Positions 1 to 16,128 of a stretch of DNA of 64,000 nt are shown piece by piece. The notes below the pieces were generated by a model. The model saw only the letters and a list, made by a program, of their open reading frames with translations, made no database searches and was not told the origin of the DNA. Source of the stretch: Homarus americanus (lineage: Eukaryota; Arthropoda; Malacostraca; Decapoda; Nephropidae); assembly GCF_018991925.1 (NCBI RefSeq), contig NW_024756914.1, positions 8,316,267-8,380,266 of the forward strand. The letters are read 5' to 3'. The translations under genes were made by a program, and so were the position numbers. Each line of letters starts with the position of its first letter. Positions within the stretch are counted from its first letter, which is position 1.

Positions 1-289
1 CTAATTTAGATGCTCAAAATAAACTAATTTATACCACAGCAGGACTACAGTTAACAGCATCTTATGTATGTGTACATTACTAATTATCGCTCACAATTGT
101 TATTACTGGTCATTAATTTAATTACTGGAAAAGTTAAGAGTTGAAAAATGAATTTCATGAAAATATGCATTTATGAAATGCATGACATTTTTGACGCTCG
201 TAATATGTCAAAAATTGTTGATTTACAGCGAGTTTTAAATCACTGATTTACTTTTTTAAATCGTGACAACACTGTATATAACCTTAACC
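1..289. other. AT-rich sequence, no gene seen
   Basis: AT-rich non-coding sequence. I see no open frame of note, no repeat unit and no RNA gene. Confidence 0.5.
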
Positions 290-640
290 TAACCTACTAC
301 CCATTATAACCGAACCTCACAGCCTAGCCTAACGTGACCCTCAACCTCCTTTAACATAACTTAACCAAACTTAACCTTATATTACCCGCCATAACCTAAC
401 CTCACAGCCTAGCCTAACGTGACCCTCAACCTCCTTTAACATAACAACCAAACTTAACCTTATATTACCCGCCATAACCTAACCTCACAGCCTAGCCTAA
501 CGTGACCCTCAACCTCCTTTAACATAACTTAACCAAACTTAACCATATCTTACCCGCCATAACCTAACCTCACAGCCTAGCCTAACGTGACCCTCAACCT
601 CCTTTAACACACCATAACCTAACCTAACCTTACCTTCAAC
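290..640. repeat. 85-bp tandem repeat, about four copies, AACCT-rich
   Basis: A unit beginning CCTCACAGCCTAGCC recurs at about 315, 400, 483 and 568, giving a period of 83-85 bp. The unit is rich in AACCT/TAACC, the complement of the arthropod telomere motif TTAGG. It looks like a short satellite grown from a degenerate telomere-like tract. No coding potential is seen. Confidence 0.85.
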
Positions 641-714
641 CATCACGGAAACACGACACAGTCCTCAATACTTCACAATAATAGAGCAAACACCTGAGCT
701 GACGTGTACGCATC

Positions 715-3700
715 CAGGTAACCGGAGACCCGGAGATACAGGACCCGGAGACACAGGACCCGGAGACACAGGACCCGGAGATACAGGACCCGGAGATACA
801 AGACCTGGAGATACAGGACCCGGAGACACAGGACCCGGAGATACAAAACCTGGAGATACAAGACCGGAGACACAGGACCCGGAGACACAAGACCTGGAGA
901 TACAGGACCCGGAGACACAGGACCCGGAGATACAAGACTTGGAGATACAAGACCCGTTGACACAGGACCCGGAGATACAAGACCTGGAGATACAGGACCC
1001 GGAGACACAGGACCCGGAGATACAGGACCCGGAGATACAAAACCGGAGATACAGGACCCGGAGATACAAGACCCGGAACACAGGACGGAGAACACACAGG
1101 ACCCGGAGACACAGGACCCGGAGACACAGGACCCGGAGACACAGGACCCGGAGATACAGGACCCGGAACCAGGCTGGAGACCAAGACCGGAGACACAAGA
1201 CCCGGAGACACAGGACCCGGAGACACAGGACCCGGAGGGAACTGGGACCCAGGACACGGACCCGGAGATACAAGACCGGAGATACAGGACCCGGAGACAC
1301 AGGACCGGAGACACAGGACCCGGAGACACAGGACCCAGAGACACAAGACCTGGAGACACAAGACCGGGAGACACAGGACCCGGAGACACAAGACCAGAGA
1401 CACAAGACCCGGAGATACAAGACCGGAGACACAAGACCCGGAGACACAGGACCCGGAGATACAGGACCCGGAGATACAAGACCCGGAGATACAAGACCGA
1501 GACACAAGACCCGGAGATACAAGACCGGAGATACAAGACCCGGAGATACAAGACCCGGAGACACAAGACCCAGAACACAGGACCCGGGATACAACCCGGA
1601 GATACAGGACCCGGAGATACAAGACCCGGAGATACAAGACCCGGAGACACAGACCGGAACACAAGACCGGAGACACAAGACCCGGAGATACAAGACCGGA
1701 GATACAAGACCCGGAGATACAAGACCGGAGACACAAGACCCGGAGACACAAGACCGAGACACAGGACCCGGGACACAAGACCCGGAGACACAAGACCCGG
1801 AGATACAAGACCCGGAGATACAAGACCGGAGATACAAGACCGGAGACACAAGACCCGGAGATACAAGACCCGGTACAGAGGCAGAATACAAGACCGGAGA
1901 CACAAGACCGGAGACACAGGACCCGGAGATACAAGACCGGAGACACAAGACCGGAGACACAAGACCCGGAGATACAGGACCCGGAGATACAAGACCCGGA
2001 GACACAAGACCGGAGACACAGGACCCGGGAGACACAAGACCCGGAGACACAGGACCCGGAGACACAAGCCGGAGATACAAGACCAGGAGATACAAGACCC
2101 GGAGACACAGGACCCGGAGATACAAGAACCGGAGATACAAGACCCGGAGACACAAGACCGAGACACAGGACCCGGAGACACAAGACCGGAGACACAGGAC
2201 CCGGAGACACAAGACCCGGAGACACAAGACCCGAGACCAAGACCCGAGACACACAAGACCCGGAGACACAAGACCGGAGATACAAGACCCGGAGATACAA
2301 GACCCGGAGATACAAGACCCGGAGATACAAGACCGGAGATACAAGACCCGGAGACACAAGACCCGGAGACACAGGACCCGAGACACAAGACCCGGAGACA
2401 CAAGACCCGGAGACACAGGACCCGGAGACACAAGACCCGGAGACACAGGACCCGGAGACACAAGACCGGAGATACAAGACCCGGAGATACAAGACCCGGA
2501 GATACAAGACCCGGAGATACAAGACCCGGAGACACAAGACCCGGAGACACAGGACCCGGAGATACAAGACCCGGAGACACAAGACCCGGAGACACAAGAC
2601 CGGAGATACAAGACCCGGAGATACAAGACCGGGAACACAGGACCCGGAGACACAAGACCAGGAACACAGGACCCGGAGACACAAGACCAGGACACAAGAC
2701 CCGGGATACAAGACCGGAGACACAGGACCCGGAGACACAAGACCAGAGACAGACCGGAGACACAAGACCGGAGACACAAGACCCGGAGATACAAGACCCG
2801 GAGATACAAGACCCGGAGACACAGGACCAGAGACAGGGACCGGAGACACAGGACCCGGAGACACAAGACCCGGAGACACAAGACCCGGAGATACAAGACC
2901 CGGAGATACAAGACCGGAGATACAAGCCGGAGACACAAGACCGGAGACACAAGACCCGGGACACAGGCCGGAGACACAAGACCAGGAGACACAAGACCCG
3001 GAGATACAAGACCAGCCAGACCAGGAGACACAGGACCCGGAGACACAAGACCGGAGACACAAGACCCGGAGACACAGGACCCGGAGACACAAGACCCGGA
3101 GATACAAGACCCGGAGACACAAGACCCAGAGACACAAGACCCAGAGACACAAGACCCGGAGATACAAGACCCGGAGATACAAGACCCAGAGATACAAGAC
3201 CCAGAGACACAAGACCCGGAGAACAAGACCCGGAGATACAAGACCCAGAGATACAAGACCCAGAGACACAAGCCCGGAGATACAAGACCCAGAGATACAA
3301 GACCCGGAGATACAAGACCCGGAGACACAAGACCGGAGACACAAGACCCAAGACACAAGACCCGGAGATACAAGACCCGGAGATACAAGACCCAGAGATA
3401 CAAGACCCAGGAACACAAGACCCGGAGACACAAGACCCGGAGACACAAGACTCGGAGACACAAGACCAGAACACAAGACCCGGAGATACAAGACCCAGAG
3501 ATACAAGACCAGAGACACAAGACCGGAGACACAAGACCCGGAGACACAAGACCAGAGACACAGGACCCGGAGACACAAGACCCGGAGACACAAGACCCGG
3601 AGACACAAGACTCGGAGACACAAGACCCGGAGACACAAGACCCGAGACACAAGACCGGAGACACAAGACTCGGGACACAAGACCCGGAGACACAAGACCA

Positions 3701-3795
3701 GACACAAGACCGGAGACACAAGACCCAGAGACACAAGACACGGAGATACAAGACCGGAGACACAAGACCCGGAGACACAAGACTGAGACTGTAAG
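715..3795. repeat. 3-kb minisatellite of 15-bp units (GGAGAYACARGACCC)
   Basis: About 200 copies of a 15-bp unit, mostly GGAGACACAAGACCC or GGAGATACAAGACCC, with frequent 14-bp variants that lack one C. Neither unit produces stop codons, so very long frames stay open on both strands: about 950 codons on plus and over 1,000 codons in each of three minus frames. These are by-products of the repeat. Composition, lack of a promoter and simultaneous openness in many frames argue against a protein. Confidence 0.95.
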
Positions 3796-3809
3796 ACCCG
3801 TAACTTTAT

Positions 3810-3811
<2 letters not shown>

Positions 3812-3864
<53 letters not shown>
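3812..3864. repeat. (GA)n microsatellite
   Basis: Uninterrupted GA dinucleotides directly after the 15-bp minisatellite. Confidence 0.97.
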
Positions 3865-5121
<1,257 letters not shown>

Positions 5122-5211
<90 letters not shown>

Positions 5212-5220
5212 TATATATAT
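5122..5220. repeat. (TA)n microsatellite
   Basis: TA array with one CAG interruption near 5210, lying between two foldback elements. Confidence 0.95.
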
Positions 5221-5370
5221 TGATAAAATCACACGGGGAAAGGGGAAACAATGGAGCACCTTAGCTTTCGTCTTTATTCAAGACATCTTCAGTTGCCTCT
5301 GAAGATGTCTTGAATAAAGACGAAAGCTAAGGTGCTCCATTGTTTCCCTTTTTCCTGTGTGATTTCATCA
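5221..5370. repeat. 150-bp near-perfect palindrome (foldback element)
   Basis: The left arm 5221-5292 and right arm 5299-5370 are reverse complements apart from a few substitutions near the outer ends. The loop is only 6 bp (TTGCCT). TA arrays border it on the left and, after a short spacer, on the right. It would form a long hairpin. It is a different family from the foldbacks at 4991 and 9277, although all contain a TGAAGATGT motif near the centre. Confidence 0.9.
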
Positions 5371-5409
5371 ATATTTATATTATCCACGTTGTCATTGTGG
5401 ATCTACATG

Positions 5410-5451
5410 ATATATATATAAATATATATACAGTATATATATATATATACA

Positions 5452-5524
<73 letters not shown>
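5410..5524. repeat. (TA)n microsatellite with CAG interruptions
   Basis: TA dinucleotides with two ATACAGTATA interruptions near 5430 and 5450. Confidence 0.95.
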
Positions 5525-5525
<1 letters not shown>

Positions 5526-5576
5526 CAAAGAATTAATGTGTGTGTGTCCGCACGAGAATCTCGGAAACTACCCATC

Positions 5577-6013
5577 TGTAGTGATGATGGATGGTGTTAT
5601 ATGTAATGATGATGGATGGTGTTATATGTAGTGATGATGGATGGTGTTATATGTAGTGATGATGGATGGTGTTATATGTAGTGATGATGGATGGTGTTAT
5701 ATGTAATGATGGATGGTGTTATATGTAGTGATGATGGATGGTGTTATATGTAATGATGATGGATGGTGTTATATGTAGTGATGATGGATGGTGTTATATG
5801 TAGTGATGATGGATGATGTTATATGTAGTGATGATGGATGGTGTTATATGTGATGTGGTGGTGATGATGGATGGTGTTATATGTAGTAATGATGGGTGGT
5901 GTTATATGTAGTGATGATGGATGATGTTATATGTAGTGATGATGGATGGTGTTATATGTAGTGATGATGGATGATGTTATATGTAGTGATGATGGATGGT
6001 GTTATATGTAGTG
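5577..6013. repeat. 25-bp minisatellite (TAGTGATGATGGATGGTGTTATATG)
   Basis: About 18 copies of a 25-bp unit, with a few shortened by three bases. The array ends in a short TA run immediately before the Helitron-type coding sequence. Confidence 0.95.
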
Positions 6014-6035
6014 AATATATATATATATAAAACAA

Positions 6036-7724
6036 AGAAGTCTGTCTGTTTGTTCACCTTTCTCTGGGATGCCATGACCTACGTCAGAAACTATGGACGA
6101 CCAGATCTCTTCATTACTTTTTCATGCAACCCTGTATGGACTGACATAACAGAAGCTCCAATGGAAGGCCAGAAAGGACAAGATCGGCGAGAGTATTTCG
6201 TCAGAAGGTGATCAAACTCATGGACTTGCTTACAAAAGCATCAATCTTTGGCCCTACACGGTGCTACACGTATTCCATTGAGTGGCAGAAACAAGGTCTA
6301 CCACATGCCCATGTCTTGATCTGGCTGAAAGAGAAACTTCGACCGAACATGATTGACAACTGCATACGAGCAGAGTTTCCTGATCCAGAAGAAGATCCAG
6401 TTCTCTATGAGATCATCAAGAAGCAAATGATTCATGGGCCATGTGGACCATTCAACAGACACTCTCCCTGCTTGAAAGATGGACGTTGCAACAAAAACTT
6501 CCCAAAAGACCTGATAAAGGATACTCAGAGTGGAGAAGATGGCTATCCTCAGTACAGGAGAAGAGCGCCAGGCGATGGAGGTTTTACAGCAGTGTTGCGG
6601 CCTGGAACAGACAGTGAAATAACAGTAGACAACAAATGGGTGGTCCCCTACAATCCTCTTTTGAGTAAAGCATTCAATGCGCACACCAACGTGGTTCCGC
6701 ATATTCAGTTAAGTCCATCAAGTATGTTTGCAAATACGTCAACAAAGGCTCTGACCAAGCGATCTTTGCATTGATGAGGTGATACAGTTTCAGCAGGGCC
6801 GTTATATATGCAGCAATGAAGCCCTATGGAGAATTTTTAGTTTTCCCATACACGAACGATGTCCAACAGTAGTTCATCTGGCTGTTCACCTGGAAAATGG
6901 ACAAAGAGTTTACTTCACAGAAGAGTCTCTCCAAAATCAAATGGCAAATCCTGCTGATACGACCCTCACTGCATTCTTCAATCTTTCACAGGAAGAAGAG
7001 TTTGCTCAAATACTCCTGTATGTTGACGTACTACAAGTTCTACATATGGCAGGCTTCAATGAAAAAGTTCCAGAGAAGAGCTCAAGGATCCGATGTTGAA
7101 GGATATCCAGGGATAAAGTCAGGCAATGCTTTGGGACGTGTCTACACGGTTCACCCCAACAACTTTGAATGCTATTGTTTGAGACTACTTTTGCACCACA
7201 TCCGTGGCCCAACACCATATGCAGCACTCAAGACAGTGAGTGGACAAGTCTGCAGAACCTATCAGGAAGCGGGCAATCTCCTTGGCCTACTGGAAGATGA
7301 TGGTCACTGGAATGACACATTAGAAGAGGCAGCAGCTACTCAATCGCCAATGAGAATGAGGAACCTGTTTGCCATCATGATTGCTACATGTGGACTTTCC
7401 AACGCAAGCCAGCTCTGGAAAAACCACCAAGAAAGTCTTTCAGAGGATCTGCTTCATCAAGCAAGAAGAGAACATCCTGGTCAAGAGATTGAGTTCATGG
7501 ATGACATGTTCAACAGGGCTCTGATCATGCTGGAAGACAAAGTGATGGAGCTATGCGGAAAAAACCTGACTGATTTTGGATTGCCTTCCCCAAACCGAGA
7601 AGAACCTGTAGCTGCAAACAGGGAGATGCTCAGAGAGACAGACTACTCAGTTGAAGTTCTGGTGAATTTTGTTGAAGAAAATGAGCCCCACCTGGTGCCT
7701 GATCAAGCAAATGCTTATGAATAG
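6036..7724 (+). pseudogene. Helitron Rep (HUH nuclease) half, frameshifted
   Basis: This is the N-terminal and Rep part of a rolling-circle Helitron transposase. It opens with a Helitron-like N-terminal motif (YGRPDLFITFSCNP, near 6090-6130). The HUH motif GLPHAHVLIWL at about 6296 is intact. The Tyr motif region reads DEVIQFQQGRYICSNEA (6773-6823): the second Tyr is present, but the position where I expect the first holds Phe. The reading frame shifts near 6175, 6708, 6773 and 7025, so no single protein is made. The distal part (VEGYPGIKSGNALGRVYTV onward) is open to a TAG at 7722 that replaces a codon just before the helicase Walker A region. The copy is dead as a Rep nuclease. Confidence 0.9.
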
Positions 7725-9053
7725 ATCTTGCAAGCGATACAAGCGGAGCAGGGAGGTGTGATCTTTCTCGATGCACCTGGCGGGACAGGAAAAACATTCT
7801 TGATCAACCTTCTGTTGGCCAAAGTACGTCATCAGGGGAAAATTGCTCTTGCTGTGGCATCCTCAGGCATTGCTGCAACACTACTGGAAGGAGGACGTAC
7901 TGCACACTCAACTTTTAAACTGCCTCTCAACCTCGCTCACAATGAGAATCCAGTGTGCAACATCAAAAGAGGATCGGCAAAGGCAAAACTCTTAGAAAAA
8001 TGTATCCTCAGTGTCTGGGATGAATGCACTATGTCTCACAAGTTAGCGTTTGAAGCATTGGACAGGACCTTGCAAGACATACGAGAAAATGACCAGCTCA
8101 TGGGTGGCATTACACTGGTCATTGCTGGAGACTTTCGCCAGACCCTACCTGTCATTCCTCGAAGCACTCCAGCTGATGAACTGAATGCGTGCTTCAAGGT
8201 ATCATACCTTTGTAGAAGTGTTCAGACACTCACCCTATCCACAAACATGAGAGTACATCTACAAGGAGATCAGGATGCTGAACGATTTGCAAACCTTCTA
8301 CTACAGATTGGGAATGGAACTTTCCCTGTTGATTCAGGACAAATAATCATTCCTCAAGGATGTGGAAATGTTGTAAAGTCCTCAACTGAGCTCACTAACA
8401 TGGTCTACCCAAACATTATCCACCACTACAAGGATCACAAGTGGCTGCGTGAACGTGCAATTCTGGCACCAAAGAATGAAACAGTGGCTGAAATCAACAT
8501 GACTCTACTCAGACAGCTTCCAGGCAGTGAGACCTCATTCAAATCTGTTGATACAGTAATCGACCAGGACCAAGCAGTCCAGTACCCTGCAGAATTCCTT
8601 AATTCTTTGGAGCCCGCTGGAATGCCTCCTCACCACCTCACTCTCAAGATTGGAACTCCTATAATGCTCTTAAGAAATCTTGAACCACCAATCCTCTGCA
8701 ATGGCACAAGACTGGTGGTGAAGAACATGATGCCACATGTACTGGAAGCTACAATACTGACAGGAAAAGCTAAAGGAGAGGACGTGTTTATACCAAGGAT
8801 ACCTCTCATCACCACTGACCTGCCATTTGAGTTCAAGCGACTTCAGTTCCCGGTTAAAGTGAGCTTTGCCATGACCATCTACAAAAGCCAGGGACAGTCC
8901 CTAAAGATGGTTGGCCTAAACCTGGTGTTTCCTTGCTTCTCTCATGGACAGTTCTATGTTGGATGCTCCAGAGTGGGAACTGGCAAAAATCTGTACATAC
9001 TTGCTGCTAATGGCAAAACCAAAAATGTGGTCTACCTTAATGCACTACAGTGA
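7725..9053 (+). pseudogene. Helitron Pif1-like helicase half, still open
   Basis: An open frame of about 440 codons, in frame with the preceding segment after one TAG. It carries a Pif1-family SF1 helicase: Walker A APGGTGKTF, motif II WDECTM, motif III-like IAGDFRQTLP, and the C-terminal MTIYKSQGQSL and FYVGCSRVGTGKNLYI blocks, then a normal TGA end. In Helitrons this helicase is fused to Rep and unwinds the donor strand. No good ATG lies at its beginning, so it is best read as the intact C-terminal half of a broken fusion gene. The 3' end of the element (hairpin plus CTRR) could not be fixed; a CCTCCCGGAGGG stretch follows at about 9065. Confidence 0.92.
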
Positions 9054-9152
9054 GACAATGTAGAGCCTCCCGGAGGGTGGCGTCCTACTGTGGCCTAGCG
9101 AAAGAGCCGCTCGGAGGGCGGTGAAATGAGAACACACCTAGGCAAATTATGC

Positions 9153-12282
<3,130 letters not shown>

Positions 12283-12297
12283 CTGTGTGTGTGTGTA

Positions 12298-12333
<36 letters not shown>

Positions 12334-12347
12334 CGTGTGTGTGTATG

Positions 12348-12442
<95 letters not shown>
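12283..12442. repeat. (GT)n microsatellite
   Basis: GT array with scattered ATGC and CT interruptions, followed by a short (AAT)n tail that belongs to the adjacent LINE 3' end. Confidence 0.96.
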
Positions 12443-12446
<4 letters not shown>

Positions 12447-12890
12447 ATAATAATAATACTAATAAACGGTTTATTAATAGAGTTGCAGTCGGTGGCTGAA
12501 AATATACAGACTTACATTTGATTTGGACATAATGATATAATATGCATTGAATACATTTACAGGGCTGTACAGTACATAAATCAGGAGTTGTTTATTATTT
12601 TCACAATAGATGGGATGGTGCTGTTCTTATATCTATCGGTGCGGGCTCTTATGGGCTGAATTTTGTTGTAGTGGCGGACTGCGCGAGTTGGGTGGGGGGC
12701 TGCAGGTGGCAGGAGGTGACGATGACGAGGATGGTGCAGTAGTCCACGGCCAAACCTTTCCAGTGCTTGGTGGTGGAGGTCACTGAGGGATGGCATTTCC
12801 AGGGTGGAGAGAGCGTTGGTGTAGCCGGAATATTCTGCGCCGAGCATGATTCTGCAGGCCCTTTTCTGTACCTTCTCTAGCTGCGTGTGT
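12443..12890 (-). mobile_element. LINE 3' end (family of 50690-53756), 5'-truncated
   Basis: Read on the minus strand, it encodes the RT C-terminal tail: LEKVQKRACRIMLGAEYSGY, then LHHPRHRHLLPP and NKIQPIRARTDRYKNS. The same order and nearly the same nucleotides occur at 53355-53640. It ends in an AATAAACCGTTTATTA-type 3' UTR and an (ATT)n tail at 12443-12460. Only the last 450 bp are present, as expected from incomplete target-primed reverse transcription. Confidence 0.88.
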
Positions 12891-13016
12891 GCGTGTATGT
12901 GTGCGTGTGTGTGTTCAAGGTGGCATAAGACAGGGTGACAATGTATATTCCTCTGAATACTAATACTTATAGTAACATTAATAATCTCCTTTACGTCATA
13001 ATTTGGTCTTCACTAA

Positions 13017-13375
13017 CACCAGGTCTACAGGTACACTTACACCGGGTCTACAGGTACACTAACACCAGGTCTACAGGTACACTAACACCAGGTCTACAGG
13101 TACACTAACACCAGGTCTACAGGTACACTTACACCGGGTCTACAGGTACACTAACACCAGGTCTACAGGTACACCAACACCAGGTCTACAGGTACACTAA
13201 CACCAGGTCTACAGGTACACCAACACCAAGTCTACAGGTACACCAACACCAGGTCCACAGGTACACCAACACCAGGTCTACAGGTACACCAACACCAGGT
13301 CTACAGGTACACTAACACCAGGTCTACAGGTACACCAACACCAAGTCTACAGGTACACCAACACCAGGTCCACAT
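13017..13375. repeat. 24-bp minisatellite (ACACCAGGTCTACAGGTACACTAA)
   Basis: About 15 copies of a 24-bp unit, with variants CACCAAC and AAGTCTAC. Confidence 0.95.
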
Positions 13376-13454
13376 TACCTGTCTAGTGATAAACTAGTCG
13401 AGTTCACGTGAAGAAGAGGCACCCCATCTTATTTCACCTAATGTTTAAACACCT

Positions 13455-13660
13455 TACCGCTAGGTTCGGTTAGGATAGTTACGGTTAGAATAGATTAGGA
13501 TAGATTAGGTTAGGTTAGGATAGATTAGGTTAGATTAGGATAGATTAGATTAGGTTAGGTTAGGTTAGATTAGGTTAGATTAGGATAGATTAGTTTAAGT
13601 TAGATCAGGGTAGATTAGGTTAGGTCAGGTTAGGTTACCTTTAGGGCAGTTAAAGGTGAA
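13455..13660. repeat. Degenerate TTAGG-like tract
   Basis: About 200 bp of GGTTAGGTTAGGATAGATTAGG-type sequence, a decayed form of the arthropod telomeric repeat TTAGG. It lies inside repeat DNA with no sign of a chromosome end. Confidence 0.8.
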
Positions 13661-13759
13661 ATAATACATTTCTGGTTACTTGAATTGTCTCAATAACTTA
13701 AGAGTAGGGTGTGGTTACAGTCCAGGAGAGAGCGACTAAGCATTAACGGCACTAAATCT

Positions 13760-13827
13760 GATTGGGGTAACGTCACTTGTGGAGTATCCCAAGGCTCAGT
13801 GCTTGGACCATTACTATCTATTATATA
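13760..13827 (+). mobile_element. LINE RT motif fragment
   Basis: The plus frame reads NVTCGVSQGSVLGPLLSIIY, the conserved RT block normally seen as GVPQGSVLGPLLF. The frame is cut off at about 13827 by a CR1-like fragment in the opposite orientation. The fragment is too short to name the clade. Confidence 0.7.
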
Positions 13828-14545
13828 CATAAGAACATAAGAATGGAGGAAACTGCAGCGGGCCTATTGGCCCATACTGGACATTCCTATGTACACCCAA
13901 CCCCTATCGCTTATATATCTATCCAACCTACTGTATGTTTGAAGCTATCCAGCGTACTCGAGTTAATAATGATGTTTGGTAACTTGTTCTTCTCGTCCAC
14001 TACTCTATTTCCAAACCAATGTTTACCTATTTCGCGCCTAAATCTAAATCTGTCTAATTTAAAACCATTGTTACGAGTTCACTCCTGGTTGGATAGTTTG
14101 AGTACCTTTGTAATGTCACCTTTGTTTAGCCCTGACTTCCATTTATACACCTCTATCATGTCGCCTTCACTCTCCGTCTCTCGAGGGAGTGCAAATTAAG
14201 ATGCTTTAACCTGTGTCTGTACTCAAGGTTCCTAATGCCCGGGATTAGTCTTGTCATTCTCCTCTGAATTCTTCTAAGGATTCTTTATCCATTCCGTAGT
14301 TCGGTGACCAGAACTGAACCGTGTAATCCAGGTGTGGTCTCACAAGCTGAAGATATAGTTTTAGGATAACCTCGCTGGTCTTGTAACTAACACTCCTTTG
14401 TATGAACCCAAGTACTTTATTAGCCTTGGTTCAAGATTCCTACTTATAATTGCTCCTAAATCTTTCACACTTTACATTTGTCCACATAAAATTTCATCTG
14501 CCATTTTTCAGACCATGCGAATAATTTGTTTAGATCTTAAGATAA
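13828..14545 (-). mobile_element. CR1-like LINE 3' fragment, decayed
   Basis: On the minus strand, broken frames show the RT C-terminus: MIEVYKWKSGLNKGDITKVL, then NNGFKLDRFRFRR, then IGKHWFGNRVVDEKNKLP. The 3' end is TTATGTTCTTATG, an 8-bp repeat like the octamer tails of CR1 elements. Many stops and frameshifts make it non-coding. Confidence 0.8.
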
Positions 14546-14682
14546 CTTAATTATTATAGTTTCTAGAACCACGCCGGATAGATAGATAAACAGATATATT
14601 ATGTTTCAGTAAAGACGTGATAAAACTTCATATTGGTTTAGAATATACTGTACACTAACAGTACAGGTATATTATAGCCTAA

Positions 14683-14855
14683 CAACCACCACTAATACTA
14701 CCAGAACTACTACCATCACTGTCAATACTACTAAGTCCACCACTACCAATACTATTACTACCTCTACTATTACTGATACCACTTCTACCAATACTAATAC
14801 CACCACCACTATTACTACAACTACCAGCACTACTACTACCACAACTACTACCATT
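14683..14855. repeat. Degenerate (ACT/ACC)n trinucleotide repeat
   Basis: Imperfect CTACCA/ACTACT triplets over 170 bp. A valine-rich minus-strand frame across it is an artefact. Confidence 0.9.
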
Positions 14856-16128
14856 AAGAGGCAGTTAACTGATTTATTCATCCCCCTTCCTCGCGTTGTG
14901 TATGCAAATCAGTACTGGCAGTCTGGCGGGTGAGAGTACGGCGTGCATCTATAATCCACCTTAAATAGAACCCCCCTATCATTGTCTAACTACCCAGGGA
15001 CTATCGCCTTACATGTCAGATTTAACGACAATTAGCCCTAAGCTGCCAGAACGGTGCCATACACGGTTAAACACACACACACTCACACTCCTACAGAATC
15101 AAGATTACGCTTTGCTAAATAGTAATAAGAGATATATCTAAATTTAAGGCACCATTTATATCAAACTGTCATCATATCCAGTGTACAGTACGTATATTGT
15201 GGTTGTGTTACAGGTTGGGATCTATATTTGTCCTGACTTTTATGAATAATCGTTGTAATTCTGGTTCTAAATCCGGATTTGAATCAGACTACCAGACAAC
15301 ATCCCGCAACCACCGCCCACACAACACCCGTCAAGGCCAGTGATGCCTCCCATTTACATGATGCTGTTGTTGGTGCTTTAAATGTATCATCAGCTCTATG
15401 TATATCGTCAACTAACTTACGTATGCCTAACGAAGACCCATTGAATACAAGGAATGCTCATGCGCAGTAAGGCGGATTTCTCGTTAAGGGTACCGACGTC
15501 ACTAACACTGACTTGCCACATCAGATTGCTTTTGGGCTATAGCGAGGATGCCACAAATTGTTGATATTTCTATTACTCTGTTGTGACCAAATGAAACACG
15601 TATACAGATCATGTTAAAAAGGACGTAAGTGATATTTGATGATGATTATTTGAAACTGTTAATGTAAAATCCATATTCTTCATTATCCAGATTAGTTTTG
15701 TGTAGCTATCTGTCTCGTTGTCCTGTTGCACTGAAAATGAAAGTGAGTCCCATAGTCTGGTGGTCAGGTCTGTTTGGTTGGCACGTCACTCAACCGCCTC
15801 CATTTCCTGGACTGTAAAGCTGGATACCCATTCACAACTGGGTGAACTGGGGGTGACCTGAGCGTGTAACTTAACCTAATAAGAAAATATATAACTCCTC
15901 AGACTACTCATACAAACAGACATACATCCACCATCCATGCCCGAGTAATTGTCCACATTTGGCTTTTAGCCCAGGAGCATTTAACAAATTTTAGGCCGGA
16001 AATGGAAAGATTGATGCAGAAATATGTCTAGAATAACAACCAAATTACACTTCATAACACCTTGAGGAATTTTCTCAATTTAAGATTATTGAAGATGGTT
16101 GCCGTGATGCGAGACTCCCATAAAGCAA
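14856..16128. other. Unassigned; possible tRNA-type SINE near 15748
   Basis: No gene is seen. GTCCCATAGTCTGGTGGTCAGG at about 15748 resembles the 5' part and A box of tRNA-Glu, but I cannot find a matching B box downstream, so a SINE is only a possibility. Confidence 0.25.

Noticed and set aside
290..640. True chromosome end (telomere)
   Set aside because: The TTAGG-like tract is degenerate, organised as an 85-bp satellite, and continues into other DNA on both sides.
14672..14881. Valine-rich minus-strand frame
   Set aside because: Artefact of the degenerate ACT/ACC triplet repeat.
15748..15870. tRNA-Glu-like A box, possible SINE head
   Set aside because: No B box found about 35 bp downstream, so kept only as a note.
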